From contig OZ024826.1 in assembly GCA_964016985.1 (NCBI GenBank), positions 70,152,768-70,216,767 on the forward strand: a stretch of 64,000 bases of DNA, given 5' to 3'. This DNA is from Anodontia alba (taxonomy: Eukaryota > Mollusca > Bivalvia > Lucinida > Lucinidae). This document shows positions 1-11,020 of this stretch, one piece after another (the first letter of the stretch is position 1; each line of letters starts with the position of its first letter). Position numbers and translations under genes: made by a program. A model generated the notes under the pieces. It searched no databases and had not been told where the DNA came from. It saw only the letters and a list, made by a program, of their open reading frames with translations.

Positions 1-204
1 CCATTTAGTGTGATCCACCCCCACTACGTAACAGACAACAGCCGGTGGGTCAACCGCCGAGTCCTAAAGCAACCGGCCATCTCAAGCCATCTCCGAAGAA
101 ATGGGGCTTTAGAAAAAGGCAACATCTCGTATAATAGAATAATAAAAAAAAAATACAGCCCCACCACCATCCCGCATCTGCTGCAGGCACAACAGGCCCT
201 TGCC

Positions 205-415
205 CACTAAAGTCAAAGCTGTTTAACGCCAACTTATGTATGTGTGTATATCCGTGTATGTGCGTGTGCGTTCGTGTTCAGTATACGTCCCACCAACAAC
301 TAAAGTCATGAGACGCGACCTCCATTTTAACATTCCTCCAAAATTCTGCAGGTCCGGAATCGAACCCTGGTTTACAAGGCCAGTACCTTAAACACTTCAC
401 CACAGATGATTCTGC
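205..415 (-). repeat. tRNA-derived SINE (family A), head plus body
   Basis: Read on the minus strand, this has a tRNA-like promoter head: a box A-like stretch near 385-400 (GGTGAAGTGTTTAAGG) and a clear box B (GGGTTCGATTCC, complement of 356-367). A non-tRNA body follows. The body ends near a GCGTTAAAC motif (complement around 217-226), a tail I recall from invertebrate SINEs. No full cloverleaf can be drawn, so this is a pol III-derived retroposon and not a tRNA gene. Confidence 0.5.
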
Positions 416-686
416 GTCGATGTTGAATATAGATATTTATTCTGAACAGGAGTGATTTTGCTCAACTCAACGATAACAAGCGCTTCTTGAAAAAACTAGT
501 ACTTGTAATATTTTGAAATTGATAAACGGAAAATGTCCCGCATTAAACAAGCCTGCGAATCTAAAATAGCTTGAAAAAAATGAGGACAACCTTAAAAATA
601 TTGAATGCAGTGAAAAAGAACATAATGAATGGGATTTCTAGGTCTGCTCCTACATGGAAGGAATTGCTCGCCGAAGGAGCAAATTA
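416..686. other. No gene seen
   Basis: AT-rich sequence. A short open frame at 571-777 has no recognisable domain and runs into the MITE that begins at 687, so I do not call it a gene. Confidence 0.5.
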
Positions 687-1044
687 CAGTGTAACCTCAA
701 TGGCTCGAACACGGACGGCTCGTTTACTGTGGATGATTCGAACTCTTTTTTCAGTCCCTACAAAATTCTTCCAGTAGCTCAAGAAAACAAATATTTAGGG
801 ATTTGCTCTTATTTTATCATGGAATTGTATGTTTTGTGTTCTCATTAGAATCGCCTCATCGAGGCGATTCTAATGAGTACACTCAACATACAATCATTGT
901 GTAGAAAATCGAAAAGATTTCCCTAAATTATCGCTATTTGCTTCCTGAACGAGTGCCATGATTAACCCCTATTGGCTCGAACTACCCATGTCTCGAACGA
1001 ATTTCCATGGTCCCAAAGATGTTCGAGCCATTGAGGTTCGACTG
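687..1044. mobile_element. Mariner-type MITE with TA target duplication
   Basis: The two ends are inverted copies over 24 bases with 22 matches; both start CAGT and contain CTCAATGGCTCGAAC. Both ends are flanked by TA (685-686 and 1045-1046). A TA duplication with a CAGT terminus is typical of Tc1/mariner-class elements. At 358 bp with no transposase frame, this is a non-autonomous copy. Internal GGCTCGAAC-type repeats and a dispersed hairpin (around 841-877) sit inside. Confidence 0.75.
830..895. repeat. Dispersed hairpin family 1, copy 1
   Basis: The core at 841-877 is a perfect palindrome: CTCATTAGAATCGCCTC, a short loop, then its complement. It is one of eight related hairpins in the window, with others near 3.5, 4.0, 16.75, 16.94, 20.55, 22.8 and 34.0 kb. 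Confidence 0.8.
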
Positions 1045-1046
1045 TA

Positions 1047-2662
1047 TTTTCTTTGAACAGGCCTTTATAGGAGCTGCTCAAATTAAATGAAGATAATAAT
1101 TCTTATTCCTATCGCTGTAAAGTAAGTAGATTCAGACTTAAATGTGCTTTTTGCAGGCCAAAAGCTTGGGGGTAAAATCTCCCTGCATATAAAGCACGTT
1201 TTGCTCTGATTTCTAACTTAAACCTTAAGATAAGTGTCCACGGTGAGTGTTGTCAACTTTGTTCTCTAATGGTTATGTTGCAAACAGTGTGGACTCAGAT
1301 CAGACTGCTCCTCTGTGAGTTGTCTGATTAGAGATCACATTGTTTGCCTATATGCAAATATAGGAACCTACCATGTTTTTCATGCATTAACGTTTGTCGG
1401 ATCCCGAGGAAGCTGTTTGAACACGAGGCCGCTAGGTCGAGTGTTCAAATATCTTTTGAGGGACCCAGCAAATGTTATTGTACTAAAATAACCATAGATG
1501 ATCATTATTCCTGCATAACTTACGATTCCAAAGGTAAAGTTACACGAAAACGGCTCCAAACTCTACATAAACTCTTCAAATGCGACCGAAAAACCAAACT
1601 GGCGGCTTGTTAAGAACATTGGTAACAATGACGTCATCATAAAATTTTAAAATGCTATGTTCAGGGTGACAATGTTACGTCGCTCATCGTAACGTGAACA
1701 AAACACGGCCTATCTTTTGATATCAAAAGGTCAAAACCCATGTTCAAACAGAATGTGAATTCCATGATTTAAACATGGATTTTGTTGATTGAACACGTCT
1801 TCTGTTCCATTCAAAAATATAGCTTCATAGCTATGTCCATTGGATTTTATGCAAGAAAATATGTTTGACAAGTTTGCAAGAAGACGCAACAGACTACATG
1901 AACAGATACCATTTAAGAGGCACTTTTTCTTGTTATATTAAGGGTTAAAGGCTAATATTACTCAATGTTTATAATAAGATTGTCATATCTATCCAGAATT
2001 GAACTAAAATAACATTAATAGACTAAACAGGTGTTATAATTATTTAAACAATACATTTTTTTGAGAGGCATATCGAAGTGTAAACAACACGAATCTCATG
2101 CCTATTTATACACTTTCAGAAAATAAATTCGATAATTACCAGATACCTACTATTTAAACAAGAATGTATTTACACGCAGTTTCTGAACTTTCTTTTTTAT
2201 TTGAAAACAGCGTTTCCCACAACAAGCACTTATAGTTTGGTCTATAAGACAAATAAAATATGTTCAAACATACAAATATTCAGAAGCAATTTCGAATGGC
2301 TTATTAATTGGCACTTTTGATTTTTGTCAGAAATGAATCACTTATGGAAAGAACGTCAGGCTCCTGTGCACCGATGTAATAATATTACAGAAAGACGATT
2401 TTTTTTTCAATAACACTTTATTATTATGTGACGTCAAGTGACTCAATATATTCATATAAGTATGGAAGCATGGACTACAATGTAGGGTAGCCCCTATGTC
2501 CTTCCAACGCCCGGTTACATAACAAAAAAAAAAAAAAAAAAAAGAAAAACATAACAGTTGTTCATGTCTCAATAGTTGATAACGCACTGAGAATATTCAA
2601 GAATTATACTTTTATCTGAGGACAAACAAGAGGATAACATTAATAATTATGCAACAATATCG
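1047..2662. other. No recognised gene
   Basis: AT-rich, with a GATCAGACTG palindrome near 1296 and a long A-run near 2523-2542. An open frame at 1344-1613 (89 codons, nine cysteines, lysine-rich C-terminus) is the only moderately interesting frame. I do not recognise it and see no clear splice sites or domain around it. Confidence 0.5.
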
Positions 2663-2828
2663 TTGTCGCACCCCTAAATGTAAAAACTGTTATAAATGTA
2701 ACAAAGCCCTGTAAATGTTATAACTTTTTACCGCATATGTAATAATTAAGCCCCGTAAATGTTATAACTTTTTTCCACGCAGGTGAAAACAAATATATGT
2801 AATTGCGACGGTAAATGTGAAAACTTTT
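2663..2828 (+). repeat. Left terminal inverted repeat of the 2.6 kb element
   Basis: Matches the complement of 5151-5303 nearly throughout, with small indels. It contains two near-copies of a GTAAATGTTATAACTTTTT unit. Confidence 0.8.
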
Positions 2829-2929
2829 GCATTACTTTACGACATTCAATGTTTCTTTGTTAATAAATTAGTTAAATTATGACAGTATGTGACTTTCTGC
2901 CACTTCATATGTTACTTTACTAGGTTCCG

Positions 2930-3030
2930 GGTCCTTTCGGCGGGTCCTTTCGGCCTGGGGCGTTTCGGCCAATTTTGGGGGTGGGTCGTTTCGGTCTTGG
3001 TAGGTGAGTCATTTCGGCCCAATTTCAATA
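2930..3030 (+). repeat. TTTCGGCC short tandem motif
   Basis: Five imperfect copies of a GGGTCSTTTCGGCC-like unit. An inverted copy (GGCCGAAACGACCC) lies at about 4562-4575 inside the same transposon. The pair may mark the ends of an element nested at about 2930-4590. Confidence 0.6.
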
Positions 3031-3140
3031 TGGTAGAGTATATAAGCATGGGTTGATATAATATTTTTTTTTTTTTTGGTTTAAAGTAAAAACTGAGATG
3101 GATAGAAAGATAGACAGATGAATAGATAGATGGACACAGC

Positions 3141-3222
<82 letters not shown>
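3141..3222 (+). repeat. (GATA)n microsatellite
   Basis: About 20 uninterrupted copies of GATA. Open frames across it are simple repeat translation. Confidence 0.97.
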
Positions 3223-3489
3223 CTTTTACAAGCTCTTTAATGACAAACTCGTTAACTATTGTGGCCAAGGTGTTTTCAAACACATTGAAACCTTTTTAAA
3301 GGTAGAATTTTAAGATCATATTAGCTTCGTTTTGAATAAATGGGCCCTGGGTGCTATTGTTAATTATGTTATGCACATCTATAAAAGATGAAAATAAAAT
3401 TAAACATAATTGAAAGACTGGTCATTTTTTTATTTTTTCTATGGGACTTTTTAAAAAAAAAGCAATGATATTTTCCTATCTCTCCAAGA

Positions 3490-4070
3490 AAACATTTGCT
3501 TGGTACTCATTAGAAGCTCAACGCAGAGTCTAATGAGTACCCACAACCTCTGTCTCCTTAGTGGTATTTCTATACTCTTATTTTGCGGTATTTCCTTGGT
3601 GGTATTTCTATACTCTTATTTTGCGGTATTTTCCTTTGATGCGGGCATTAGCCTGCGCATCCGCGCAGTCTGATCAGGACATTCTTTCCCACAACCTATG
3701 TTTCCTTGGTGGTATGAGAAAAAAATTCTATATGCTTATTTTGTGGTATTTCCTTTAATGCGGGGCATTAGCCTGCGCCGCGCAGTCTGATCAGGACGTT
3801 CTTTCTCCGCTTATCTTGTGTTCACATATGCCACGAAGATCCCTTTTCTCATGAGTCAGTATCTTTATAAGTATAGGAGTCGATTCACACGCAATGTCGT
3901 CTTATTGAACATAATCAAACAGAACCATTGTGAAATTTGGCGCCAGGCAAAGCTCCGGATAAGAAAAATATTTTCTTATTTCTCCATGAACATATATAAT
4001 GTGTTTAATCATTAGAAGCGTCTCTACGAGATACCAATAATTTATGTTTTCATTGAGAAATAAGAGGACT
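3490..4070. repeat. Hairpin family 1, copies 2 and 3, with GATCAGG palindromes
   Basis: Two decayed members of the ACTCATTAGAAGC hairpin family lie at about 3497-3545 and 3985-4064. Between them are three GGTATTTC(CTTGG) repeats and two copies of GCAGTCTGATCAGGAC (near 3666 and 3783). These are all non-coding dispersed repeats. Confidence 0.65.
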
Positions 4071-4234
4071 TTATGTCTTATCTGGAGTTATAGAGCCTTA
4101 CCACAAAATGTGAAGGTCTAGATCAGTCTGCGCATCCGCTCTGTCTGCTTTTGATAAATGTGAACAATCGGATTTTCTGATCGCATTTGCGGATGAGCAG
4201 GATTATCAGTGACTTTGCTGATTGAGTATGCTTA

Positions 4235-4310
4235 TAAAGCTTGACATTTCATGTGAATCATTAGACATCCGATTCACTTGAAATGTTAAGCCTTATTTTC
4301 TCTTGAAAAA
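4235..4310. repeat. Dispersed hairpin family 2, copy
   Basis: GCTTGACATTTCATGTGAATC and a near-complementary arm (GATTCACTTGAAATGTTAAG) form a stem-loop. Similar hairpins recur near 36.9, 37.05, 38.15, 40.6, 41.36, 41.47, 41.7 and 62.0 kb. Confidence 0.65.
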
Positions 4311-5150
4311 TAATTTAAATGCTTGATAAATAACATAGAATATCCGTGACAAAACAGGCTTAACATTAAAAGGATATACCCTATCAACCACGACCTATGA
4401 TACCCACAGACTCTTCATCAAACAACCAACTGATTGTTCTATCTATCAACCCTAGCCTGGAGGGACTTACAAAAGGCCTTTGACTTCACTATAGACTCTT
4501 CATCAAACAACCAAATGATTGTTCTACCTATTTTCCGTAACCTAGGAGACTTGAATAAAATCAGGCCGAAACGACCCACCAGAATTGGTAAATAGGTTAT
4601 TAGCTCACCTGAGCTGAATTATAATTATGGATATCAATTGATTTATAGATTTTAATTACATGTAAATATTGCATAATTGATATGTATATAATTAGGAAGA
4701 GTGATATTCCCAAATCATTTAGAGTATTCGATATTTATAATTCATATTAGTGATATCAATAAAATTTTGAATATCGATAAACAAAAAGCATGGATAACCA
4801 TTAATAAATTTAGATCATAGCAACATCGGTAAAAATTGACATTACTAATTCCAGTTATAGATATCAAGAATTAACTAGCTTTAACTAGGGAATAAACAGT
4901 AAAATAGCGCTCCATATAGTGATATGGATAAATGGGTCGGATTATTGATAATCATAATTTAAGTTATTGATATCACTAAATCGTCTACCACAAATGCAGA
5001 GTGTGATAATCGCTCATCCGACGTTAAACCTAGCGAATAGCAAACTTTCTGAGAATTTTCATCTTACAATTTTGTACCGGGACATATTTTACTAAATACA
5101 TAAGCGAAAAAGATATCACGATAAACAACGTCAAAAACTTTAAAAGAAAA

Positions 5151-5303
5151 AAAGTTTTCACATTTACCATTGCAAATACCTATATTTGTGGAAAAAGATT
5201 ATAACATTTACGGGGCCTTATTATATATGCGGTAAAAAGTTATAACATTTAAGGGGCGGCTTTATTACATTTATAACAGTTTTTACATTTAGGGGTGCGA
5301 CAA
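5151..5303 (-). repeat. Right terminal inverted repeat of the 2.6 kb element
   Basis: Complement of the left arm. Shared segments include CGCACCCCTAAATGTAAAAA and ACTGTTATAAATGTAA. Confidence 0.8.
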
Positions 5304-5562
5304 TCGCTCTCCAATCTGAAAAATGTAGAGACCGGTTCCTACATGGTCCTTGGGATATATATCTGTTATGCACTATCAGATAAACACCAAGGAGTACATA
5401 TGTAAATATAATTATATATAAACAAGTGGGGCATATATATTTCGCAATACTTGTGAGTCATATATTTCTGCGGGGCATATATATATATATTACCCCATAT
5501 TAAGGTTTAAAATTTTAGCCACCTATTTAGGTCTTATCCCAATGCCCCGTATTAATAGTAGT

Positions 5563-5619
<57 letters not shown>

Positions 5620-5696
5620 CACACACAAAACAAGCAAGAAAGTCGGTAGGAATATACAAAACAAGCAAGAAAGTCGGTAGGAATATTAGGAACAAA
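5304..5696. repeat. (AT)n tract and 30-bp tandem duplication
   Basis: An (AT)n run occupies about 5564-5611. Next to it, a unit containing AAGCAAGAAAGTCGGTAGGA is present twice in tandem (about 5628 and 5659). No gene is seen. Confidence 0.8.
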
Positions 5697-6528
5697 ATAC
5701 AATAAGCGGTGTCCACATATACTAAAGTTTTCTTGCTGGTATCATTTTTCGTAGCTACTGGTATTCAAACATTGCAACTCTGAAATCTTGGTATAATATT
5801 TCGTATGTGATGTATGAAAATTTATACCCGGTATCATTTTTCGTACACAGCGCGCGACAAATGATACCCGGAATATTTTTGTTTGTTTTTTTCTTTTTTC
5901 GGGGTATCCTGTTTCGTCGTATCAAAGCCATTTCTTGAATCCAAAGGAGGATTCTCTTCTTTTCTACCCGAGTCTAATAAAAAGCCTTTTCGTCTCGATT
6001 CTGTTTTTAAAATGCAACATGTACGATTTTCTATGCTATTTATCTGGAGTTAAAAATGAATTCTGTAAACAGTTCAGTTGTGCGTCTAATATAACATCCA
6101 CGATTAACAGTGATGTAAACATGTTTAGAAAATTTCACATTACCGTTTCAAATGACATGATTGAATTTATAGCAAACACTTTTTCAGCATCTGTACTTAA
6201 ACTCTATTAGAAGATGATATTATTTGCTTGGATGGCATTTTCTCTAAGGGTGCAAAATGAAAGGTTTGCTACATACCACTCAAAGTCTTTTTTTGTTCTT
6301 GATTAGCAACATAAGGAAACCAAACATAATAAATAATAATGTTTCCATAAGCATTACGTCTCAGGTCAATTCTCAATAATATACACGTTTTTGTGTAGAC
6401 ACTCCAAAATTATTTAATTATACAGTGAGGTTTTAAGTTCGACTATATTTGGAGTATTTAATTGTGAGGTAAGCATGGCCTGTCATGTGTATCTAGCTTT
6501 CATTGTACACTTGTACGCAGGAAAAACG
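5697..6528 (+). repeat. Left copy of an ~0.8 kb direct repeat (LTR-like)
   Basis: It shares ATACAATAAGCGGTGTCCAC at its left edge and GTACGCAGGAAAAACG at its right edge with 8994-9776, and the two align almost throughout. The left copy has an extra ~50 bp near 5925-5975. Within it, a TG...CA-bounded segment (about 5710-6519) and an internal AATAAAA would fit an LTR. However, no primer-binding site follows: the gag frame begins immediately at the edge. It may be an LTR with the leader deleted, or an unrelated repeat that recombined. Confidence 0.75.
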
Positions 6529-6707
6529 AAAAGGCCAGAGCCGAGGCTGACGCAGAGAAGATCCGAGTCGAGGCCGAGGCCGAAAAGGCCAGAGCCGGGG
6601 CAGACGCAGAGAAGGTCCGAGTCGAGGCCGAGGCCGAAAAGGCCGGAACCGAGGCAGAGATCGAGAGGTTTAAATTAGAGGCCCAGAAAGAATTAGAATT
6701 AGAGAAA

Positions 6708-7715
6708 ATGAGGCAGGATTTGGAGAAAGAGAAGATAGATTTGGCCCGTCAGGGAGAGTTACAGAAGGTTGAGATAGAACATAGTAAATCAAAAGACCGT
6801 ACAGCACATGCCCGTAATCCGAAGTTGCCGTACTTTTATGATAGTAACGATAAAATGGACAGTTATCTGTCGCGGTTTGAAAAGTACGCAACAGCAAATA
6901 AATGGGATCCAAATTTAATGGCAACATATTTAAGTGCATTATTAAAAGGGCGAGCTTTAGATGTATGTGATAGGTTATCGAATGAAGATGCAGCTAGTTA
7001 TGATAAGTTGAAGGAGGCGTTGTTAAAAAATTTCGATATGACTGAGCGCGGGTTTCGTAAGAAGTTTCGTTATAGTAGGCCCGAGAAGTCAGAGACTTTT
7101 ATGCAGTTCGGTAGTAGATTGAATAGTTATTTGAATAAATTGCTGGCGATGGCAAAGGTAGAAAAATCGTATGAAGCGGTCTGTGATTTTATGGCACGTG
7201 ACCAATTTTGGGATTCGTGCAGTAGGGAATTGTATGTTCATTTAAAGCCAAAGACATTTAAGAACTTAGAGGAGATGGCTAGAGAGGCCGACTTGTTTGC
7301 TGAGGCGAGAGGCGGCGTCTATAGCTGTGTCGCGAAGGGGCAACGCGAGAACAAAGATAAGACTACCTATAAGAATGAATCAAGTAGGCCCGGAAATAAG
7401 CCGGAAATTAAGTGCAGGATTTGTGGGAAACCACATTTGACATATAAATGTTGGAATAATCCCGATAGAAAGGTAGCGTCAAGCGCAGAGGTACTTAGCG
7501 ACGGAGGGAGGTTAGTGACTAACTCCAGTGTGGAGACTAATAGCATGCAAATGAAGGGAGATAATGCGTTTCATAGGGGACGCGGTAGTAACAGGAGTAG
7601 AGGTTTTGGTAGAGGAAATAATCGCGGTTACGGTAGAGGTGTTAGCAATAAGTCTAAAAATGCATCGGGGGGGGGGGGGGGAGGGGGGGGCACCAGTTCA
7701 ACTTTTGTAAGGTAA
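6708..7715 (+). CDS. Gag of a Gmr1-like Ty3/gypsy retrotransposon (5'-truncated)
   Basis: This encodes a structural capsid protein of an LTR retrotransposon. The first ATG used is 6708, but the frame is open back to 6528 at the repeat edge. The upstream part encodes Glu/Ala/Lys/Arg repeats continuing a coiled coil, so the true start has been lost. Residues ~38-95 look like the capsid N-terminal half. Residues ~97-200 (YDKLKEALL...GFRKKF...FMQF...EQF-like...CS) resemble the capsid C-terminal domain from which the vertebrate SCAN domain is thought to derive. A zinc knuckle C-x2-C-x3-H-x4-C lies at residues 236-248, one residue shorter than the usual spacing. A Gly/Arg/Asn-rich tail ends in a G homopolymer (7667-7690). 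The next gene lies in another frame. Family assignment rests on recalled motifs. Confidence 0.8.
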   Translation: MRQDLEKEKIDLARQGELQKVEIEHSKSKDRTAHARNPKLPYFYDSNDKMDSYLSRFEKYATANKWDPNLMATYLSALLKGRALDVCDRLSNEDAASYDKLKEALLKNFDMTERGFRKKFRYSRPEKSETFMQFGSRLNSYLNKLLAMAKVEKSYEAVCDFMARDQFWDSCSRELYVHLKPKTFKNLEEMAREADLFAEARGGVYSCVAKGQRENKDKTTYKNESSRPGNKPEIKCRICGKPHLTYKCWNNPDRKVASSAEVLSDGGRLVTNSSVETNSMQMKGDNAFHRGRGSNRSRGFGRGNNRGYGRGVSNKSKNASGGGGGGGGTSSTFVR

Positions 7716-8149
7716 AGGGACCAAAGGTGTCTAGTGATGGTATAGAAGCCCTTTAACAGAGTCAGGTAGATATCTCTTCGCATTCAGATGCGAATGACAA
7801 AGAAAGGGTCTGTTATTTCTTAAAATCCCGGTTACCAACAGCACCTGGTACAGTGGATGGCCAGAAAGTTGTAGTCCTGAGGGATACTGGTTGTACTGGG
7901 GTGGTTGTTAGAAAGAGCTTGGTTTCGGAGGATCAGTTGATCGGTAAAGAATCAACTGTGACTCTGATACATGAAACTACGCAAAGGCATCCTTTAGCAG
8001 TTATTGATGTCGATTGCCCATTTTTTCAAGGCCAAACTGAGGCATTATGTATGGATGACACTTTATACAATTTGGTAATTGGCAACATTGATGGTTCAAG
8101 ATTACCTGATATGTCGCACTTTTCAGTGGTTTACACGAGCCCAGGCTAA
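7691..8149 (+). pseudogene. Retrotransposon aspartic protease, broken
   Basis: After the G-run the reading frame shifts by one and continues through a TAA at 7754-7756 into a protease domain. The active-site motif is LRDTGC (catalytic Asp in DTG), followed by a flap-like region and a hydrophobic LVIGNIDG segment, as in retropepsins. The frame then ends at 8149. The adjoining TRAQAK linker, typical of gypsy elements, continues in a different frame. At least one stop and two frameshifts make it non-functional. It would act in processing Gag-Pol in the virus-like particle. Confidence 0.75.
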
Positions 8150-9027
8150 GCAAGATGATAAGGCCTATCGAAAACTTAAAGTCCCTGATCAGATTTTGAG
8201 TGAGACTAAGAAGGCATTTCAGGACGCTCAAATGTCCGATCCCAAACTCGAACACATAAGGCGTAAAGCCGACTCGGGGGTCGTTACCAAGAGTCGAGGG
8301 TTAAATAGAGGTGAAACTAGGATAATTAAGAAAAGGGACTTTTTGTATAGACACTTTACACAGGGAAATAAGGTATCATTACAACTTATTGTCCCGACCA
8401 GTTTTCGAGAAAAGGTTTTGAAATTGGCCCATGAGTCATTAATGGCCGGTCATTCGGGTATTAGAAAAACTTTGAATAGAGTTGTGGCTGAGTTCTTTTG
8501 GCCTGGTGTTTGTGGGGATGTGACAAGATTTTGTAAATCTTGCGACATTTGCCAACGGACAATTCAAAAGGGGCGTGTAACAAAAGTACCTTTAATTGCC
8601 ACTAATTCATACACTTTTCAAGCGTGTAGCAGTTGATATTGTTGACCCAATTGAACCCCGTTCTGACAAGAAGTCCCGCTATATATTAACAATGATAGAT
8701 TATGCCACATGGTACCCAGAAGCGGTAGCATTACCTAGCATTGAAACTGAGCGTATTGCGGAAGCGTTGGTAGAAATGTTTAGTAGGGTAGGAGTACCAG
8801 ATGAAATGTTGACCGATTGTGGGTCCCAATTTACTTCGGAGGTCGTGAAGGCGGTAGCAAGATTATTATCCCTCCAGCAATTAACGACCTGGGTCTATCA
8901 TCCCATGTGTAACGGATTAATTGAGAGGGTCCACGCTACTTTAAAGCAAATGCTTCGTAGGAAGTGTGCCGAAAGGCCCAAGGATTGGGATAGATACAAT
9001 AAGCGGTGTCCACACCACATATACTAA
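8120..9027 (+). pseudogene. Retrotransposon integrase (zinc-binding domain and DDE core), broken and truncated
   Basis: The first part (frame ending at 8636) carries a zinc-binding segment: H-x6-H, then CKSCDIC. It is followed by a catalytic core in another frame from about 8616. The core shows MIDYAT (first Asp), LTDCGSQF (second Asp) and GLIERVH (Glu), with exactly 35 residues between the second Asp and the Glu. Integrase follows the protease linker directly, with no reverse transcriptase or RNase H between them. That is the domain order of Gmr1-type gypsy elements, where RT lies after integrase. The frame is cut at about 8994 by the right direct repeat, so RT and RNase H are missing. Simple deletion of RT from an ordinary gypsy element is the alternative, but the continuous linker argues against it. 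Confidence 0.8.
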
Positions 9028-9776
9028 AGTTTTCTTATTGGTATCATTTTTCGTAGCTACTGGTATTCAAACATTGCAACTCTGAAATCTTGGTATAATA
9101 TTTCGTATGTGATGTATGAAAATTTATACCCGGTATCATTTTTCGTACACAGCGCGACAAATGATACCTGGAATATTTTTGTTTGTTTTTTCTTTTTTCG
9201 GGGTATGCTGTTTCGTCGTAATAAAAAGCCTTTTCGTCTCGATTCTGTTTTTAAAATGCAACATGTACGATTTTCTATGCTATTTATCTGGAGTTAAAAA
9301 TGAATTCTGAAAACAGTTCAGTTGTTCGTCTAATATAACATCCACGATTAACAGTGATGTAAACATGTTTAGAAAATTTCACATTACCGTTTCAAATGAC
9401 ATGATTAAATTTATAGCAAACACTTTTTCAGCATCTGTACTTAAACTCTATTAGAAGATGATATTATTTGCTTGGATGGCATTTTCTCTAAGGGTGCAAA
9501 GTGAAAGGCTCAAAGTCTTTTTTTTTTTTTTTTTTTTTTTTTTGTTCTTGATTAGCAACATAAGAAACCAAACATAATAAATAATAATGTTTCCATAAGT
9601 ATTACGTCTCAGGTCAATTCTCAATAATATACACGTTTTTGTGTAGACACTCCAAAATAATTTAATTATACAGTGAGGTTTTAAGTTCGACTTTATTTGG
9701 AGTATTTAATTGTGAGGTAAGCATGGCCTGTCATGTGTATCTAGCTTTCATTGTACACTTGTACGCAGGAAAAACG
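8994..9776 (+). repeat. Right copy of the ~0.8 kb direct repeat (LTR-like)
   Basis: Direct copy of 5697-6528 with substitutions, a ~50 bp deletion near 9218, an extra CACCA near 9013 and a T-run expansion at about 9519-9543. It abuts the integrase frame with no purine-rich tract between them. The sequence after GCAGGAAAAACG differs from that after the left copy. Confidence 0.75.
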
Positions 9777-10946
9777 TTGCTAGTCACAAATGAAAATTTG
9801 TATTGTGCATAGTATCGTGCTAAGTGCAATTTTGAAATGCAATTCAGTTTGAATTGCTATGCATTGTTTTCATATAAAATAATGTTCAGTCATTCTAGAT
9901 ATAAAACGTCTGCTGTATATCTTTCGGTCAAGGTACAACGGCTTTTCGGCAAGACCACCTTAGGTCTCGAACTATTTGTTCTTTGTTTTCGATGAAGTGC
10001 TATTACAATGTATATGTAGTCATATCTTGTAATTCGATGCTTTGGGGGAGCTGCCTTCCTTGTTTGTGGCCTTTCATAGTTGTCTCTTTATTTATATTTT
10101 TACACGAAAAGTATATAAAATACTTTCATGCCGAATTTATGAAAGGTCGTTTTGCGTTTTTTTCTCGCTACAGCCCATTGAACTTAGTATTAAAACTCAT
10201 TCAGTTGTATTACACTTATTGTTTAAAACTTCAGAAAATTTCATTAATCCATGCAGCTGCTCCTGGTTTTTAAAGGAGGTGCATCCAGACCTACATTCTG
10301 TCAAAATTTATGTATAATAATGGGTCGTATTGTAAAATACGGATGAAAAACATTTATGAAATAATACCTTATCCACTTTTATACGGACGCGTTGGATATA
10401 CACCTTTGTATATGCATCGAACATGTATTTATATTTTAAGATCTGTTTGACTATTTATGTTACTTTAACAATTAGTGGAATGTTCCTTTTGTTTTAAAGG
10501 AAAATGGTATATAACTTTGTACTGAATAACTAGAATTTAAATAGGTATGTATTTGTGGCGTCTTTGGGCTTGTTTGTCATACCAAAGTTTGTATGGCAAT
10601 GGGAAATGAACGAAAAGTCACTTTTTTGTCAGGTTTGTCAGGTTTATCAAAAGCGCAATCAAGCATGCCTTCTAACTGCACTCAGCGTACACGGTGTAGT
10701 ACGTCACCACCTGTGAAGTAAAAAGATAGTTTTCACGAATTATGGGGCTTTGCTTCAGACTGTCCCCCATTACTTACTTACGTAATGGCGGACGGATTCT
10801 AAAGTCTAGCCGAACTACATTATACCTTAACGCCTATAATTTGTCTGACATGCATTGTGATGCACAACGCATGACCAGCATATGGTAACAGCGAAGCTCT
10901 ATATCTACCCGTGCATCAGTGCAGTCTGATGAGGATATTTTTGTTG
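9777..10946. other. No recognised gene
   Basis: AT-rich DNA. Overlapping frames at 9983-10317 are rich in hydrophobic residues but match no domain I recognise and lack splice or start context. A GCAGTCTGATGAGGA palindrome copy lies near 10920. Confidence 0.45.

Positions 10947-10947
<1 letters not shown>

Positions 10948-11016
<69 letters not shown>
10948..11016. repeat. (AT)n microsatellite
   Basis: Roughly 34 uninterrupted AT dinucleotides. A GATCGGACTGCA copy of the dispersed palindrome lies just downstream (about 11030). Confidence 0.97.

Positions 11017-11020
<4 letters not shown>

Larger units (their letters stand above)
2663..5303. mobile_element. 2.6 kb DNA transposon with long terminal inverted repeats
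   Basis: The left end begins TTGTCGCACCCCTAAATG and the right end closes with its complement. The inverted similarity runs about 166 bp on the left (2663-2828) and 153 bp on the right (5151-5303). Each arm holds repeats of a TAAATGTTATAACTTTTT unit. TCG flanks both ends (2660-2662 and 5304-5306) and may be a 3-bp target duplication. No transposase frame is visible, so it is non-autonomous. The superfamily is not assigned. Confidence 0.8.

Noticed and set aside
3141..3222. Tandem repeats considered as a CRISPR-like array
   Set aside because: These are plain microsatellites or satellites with no unique spacers, and the genome is eukaryotic.
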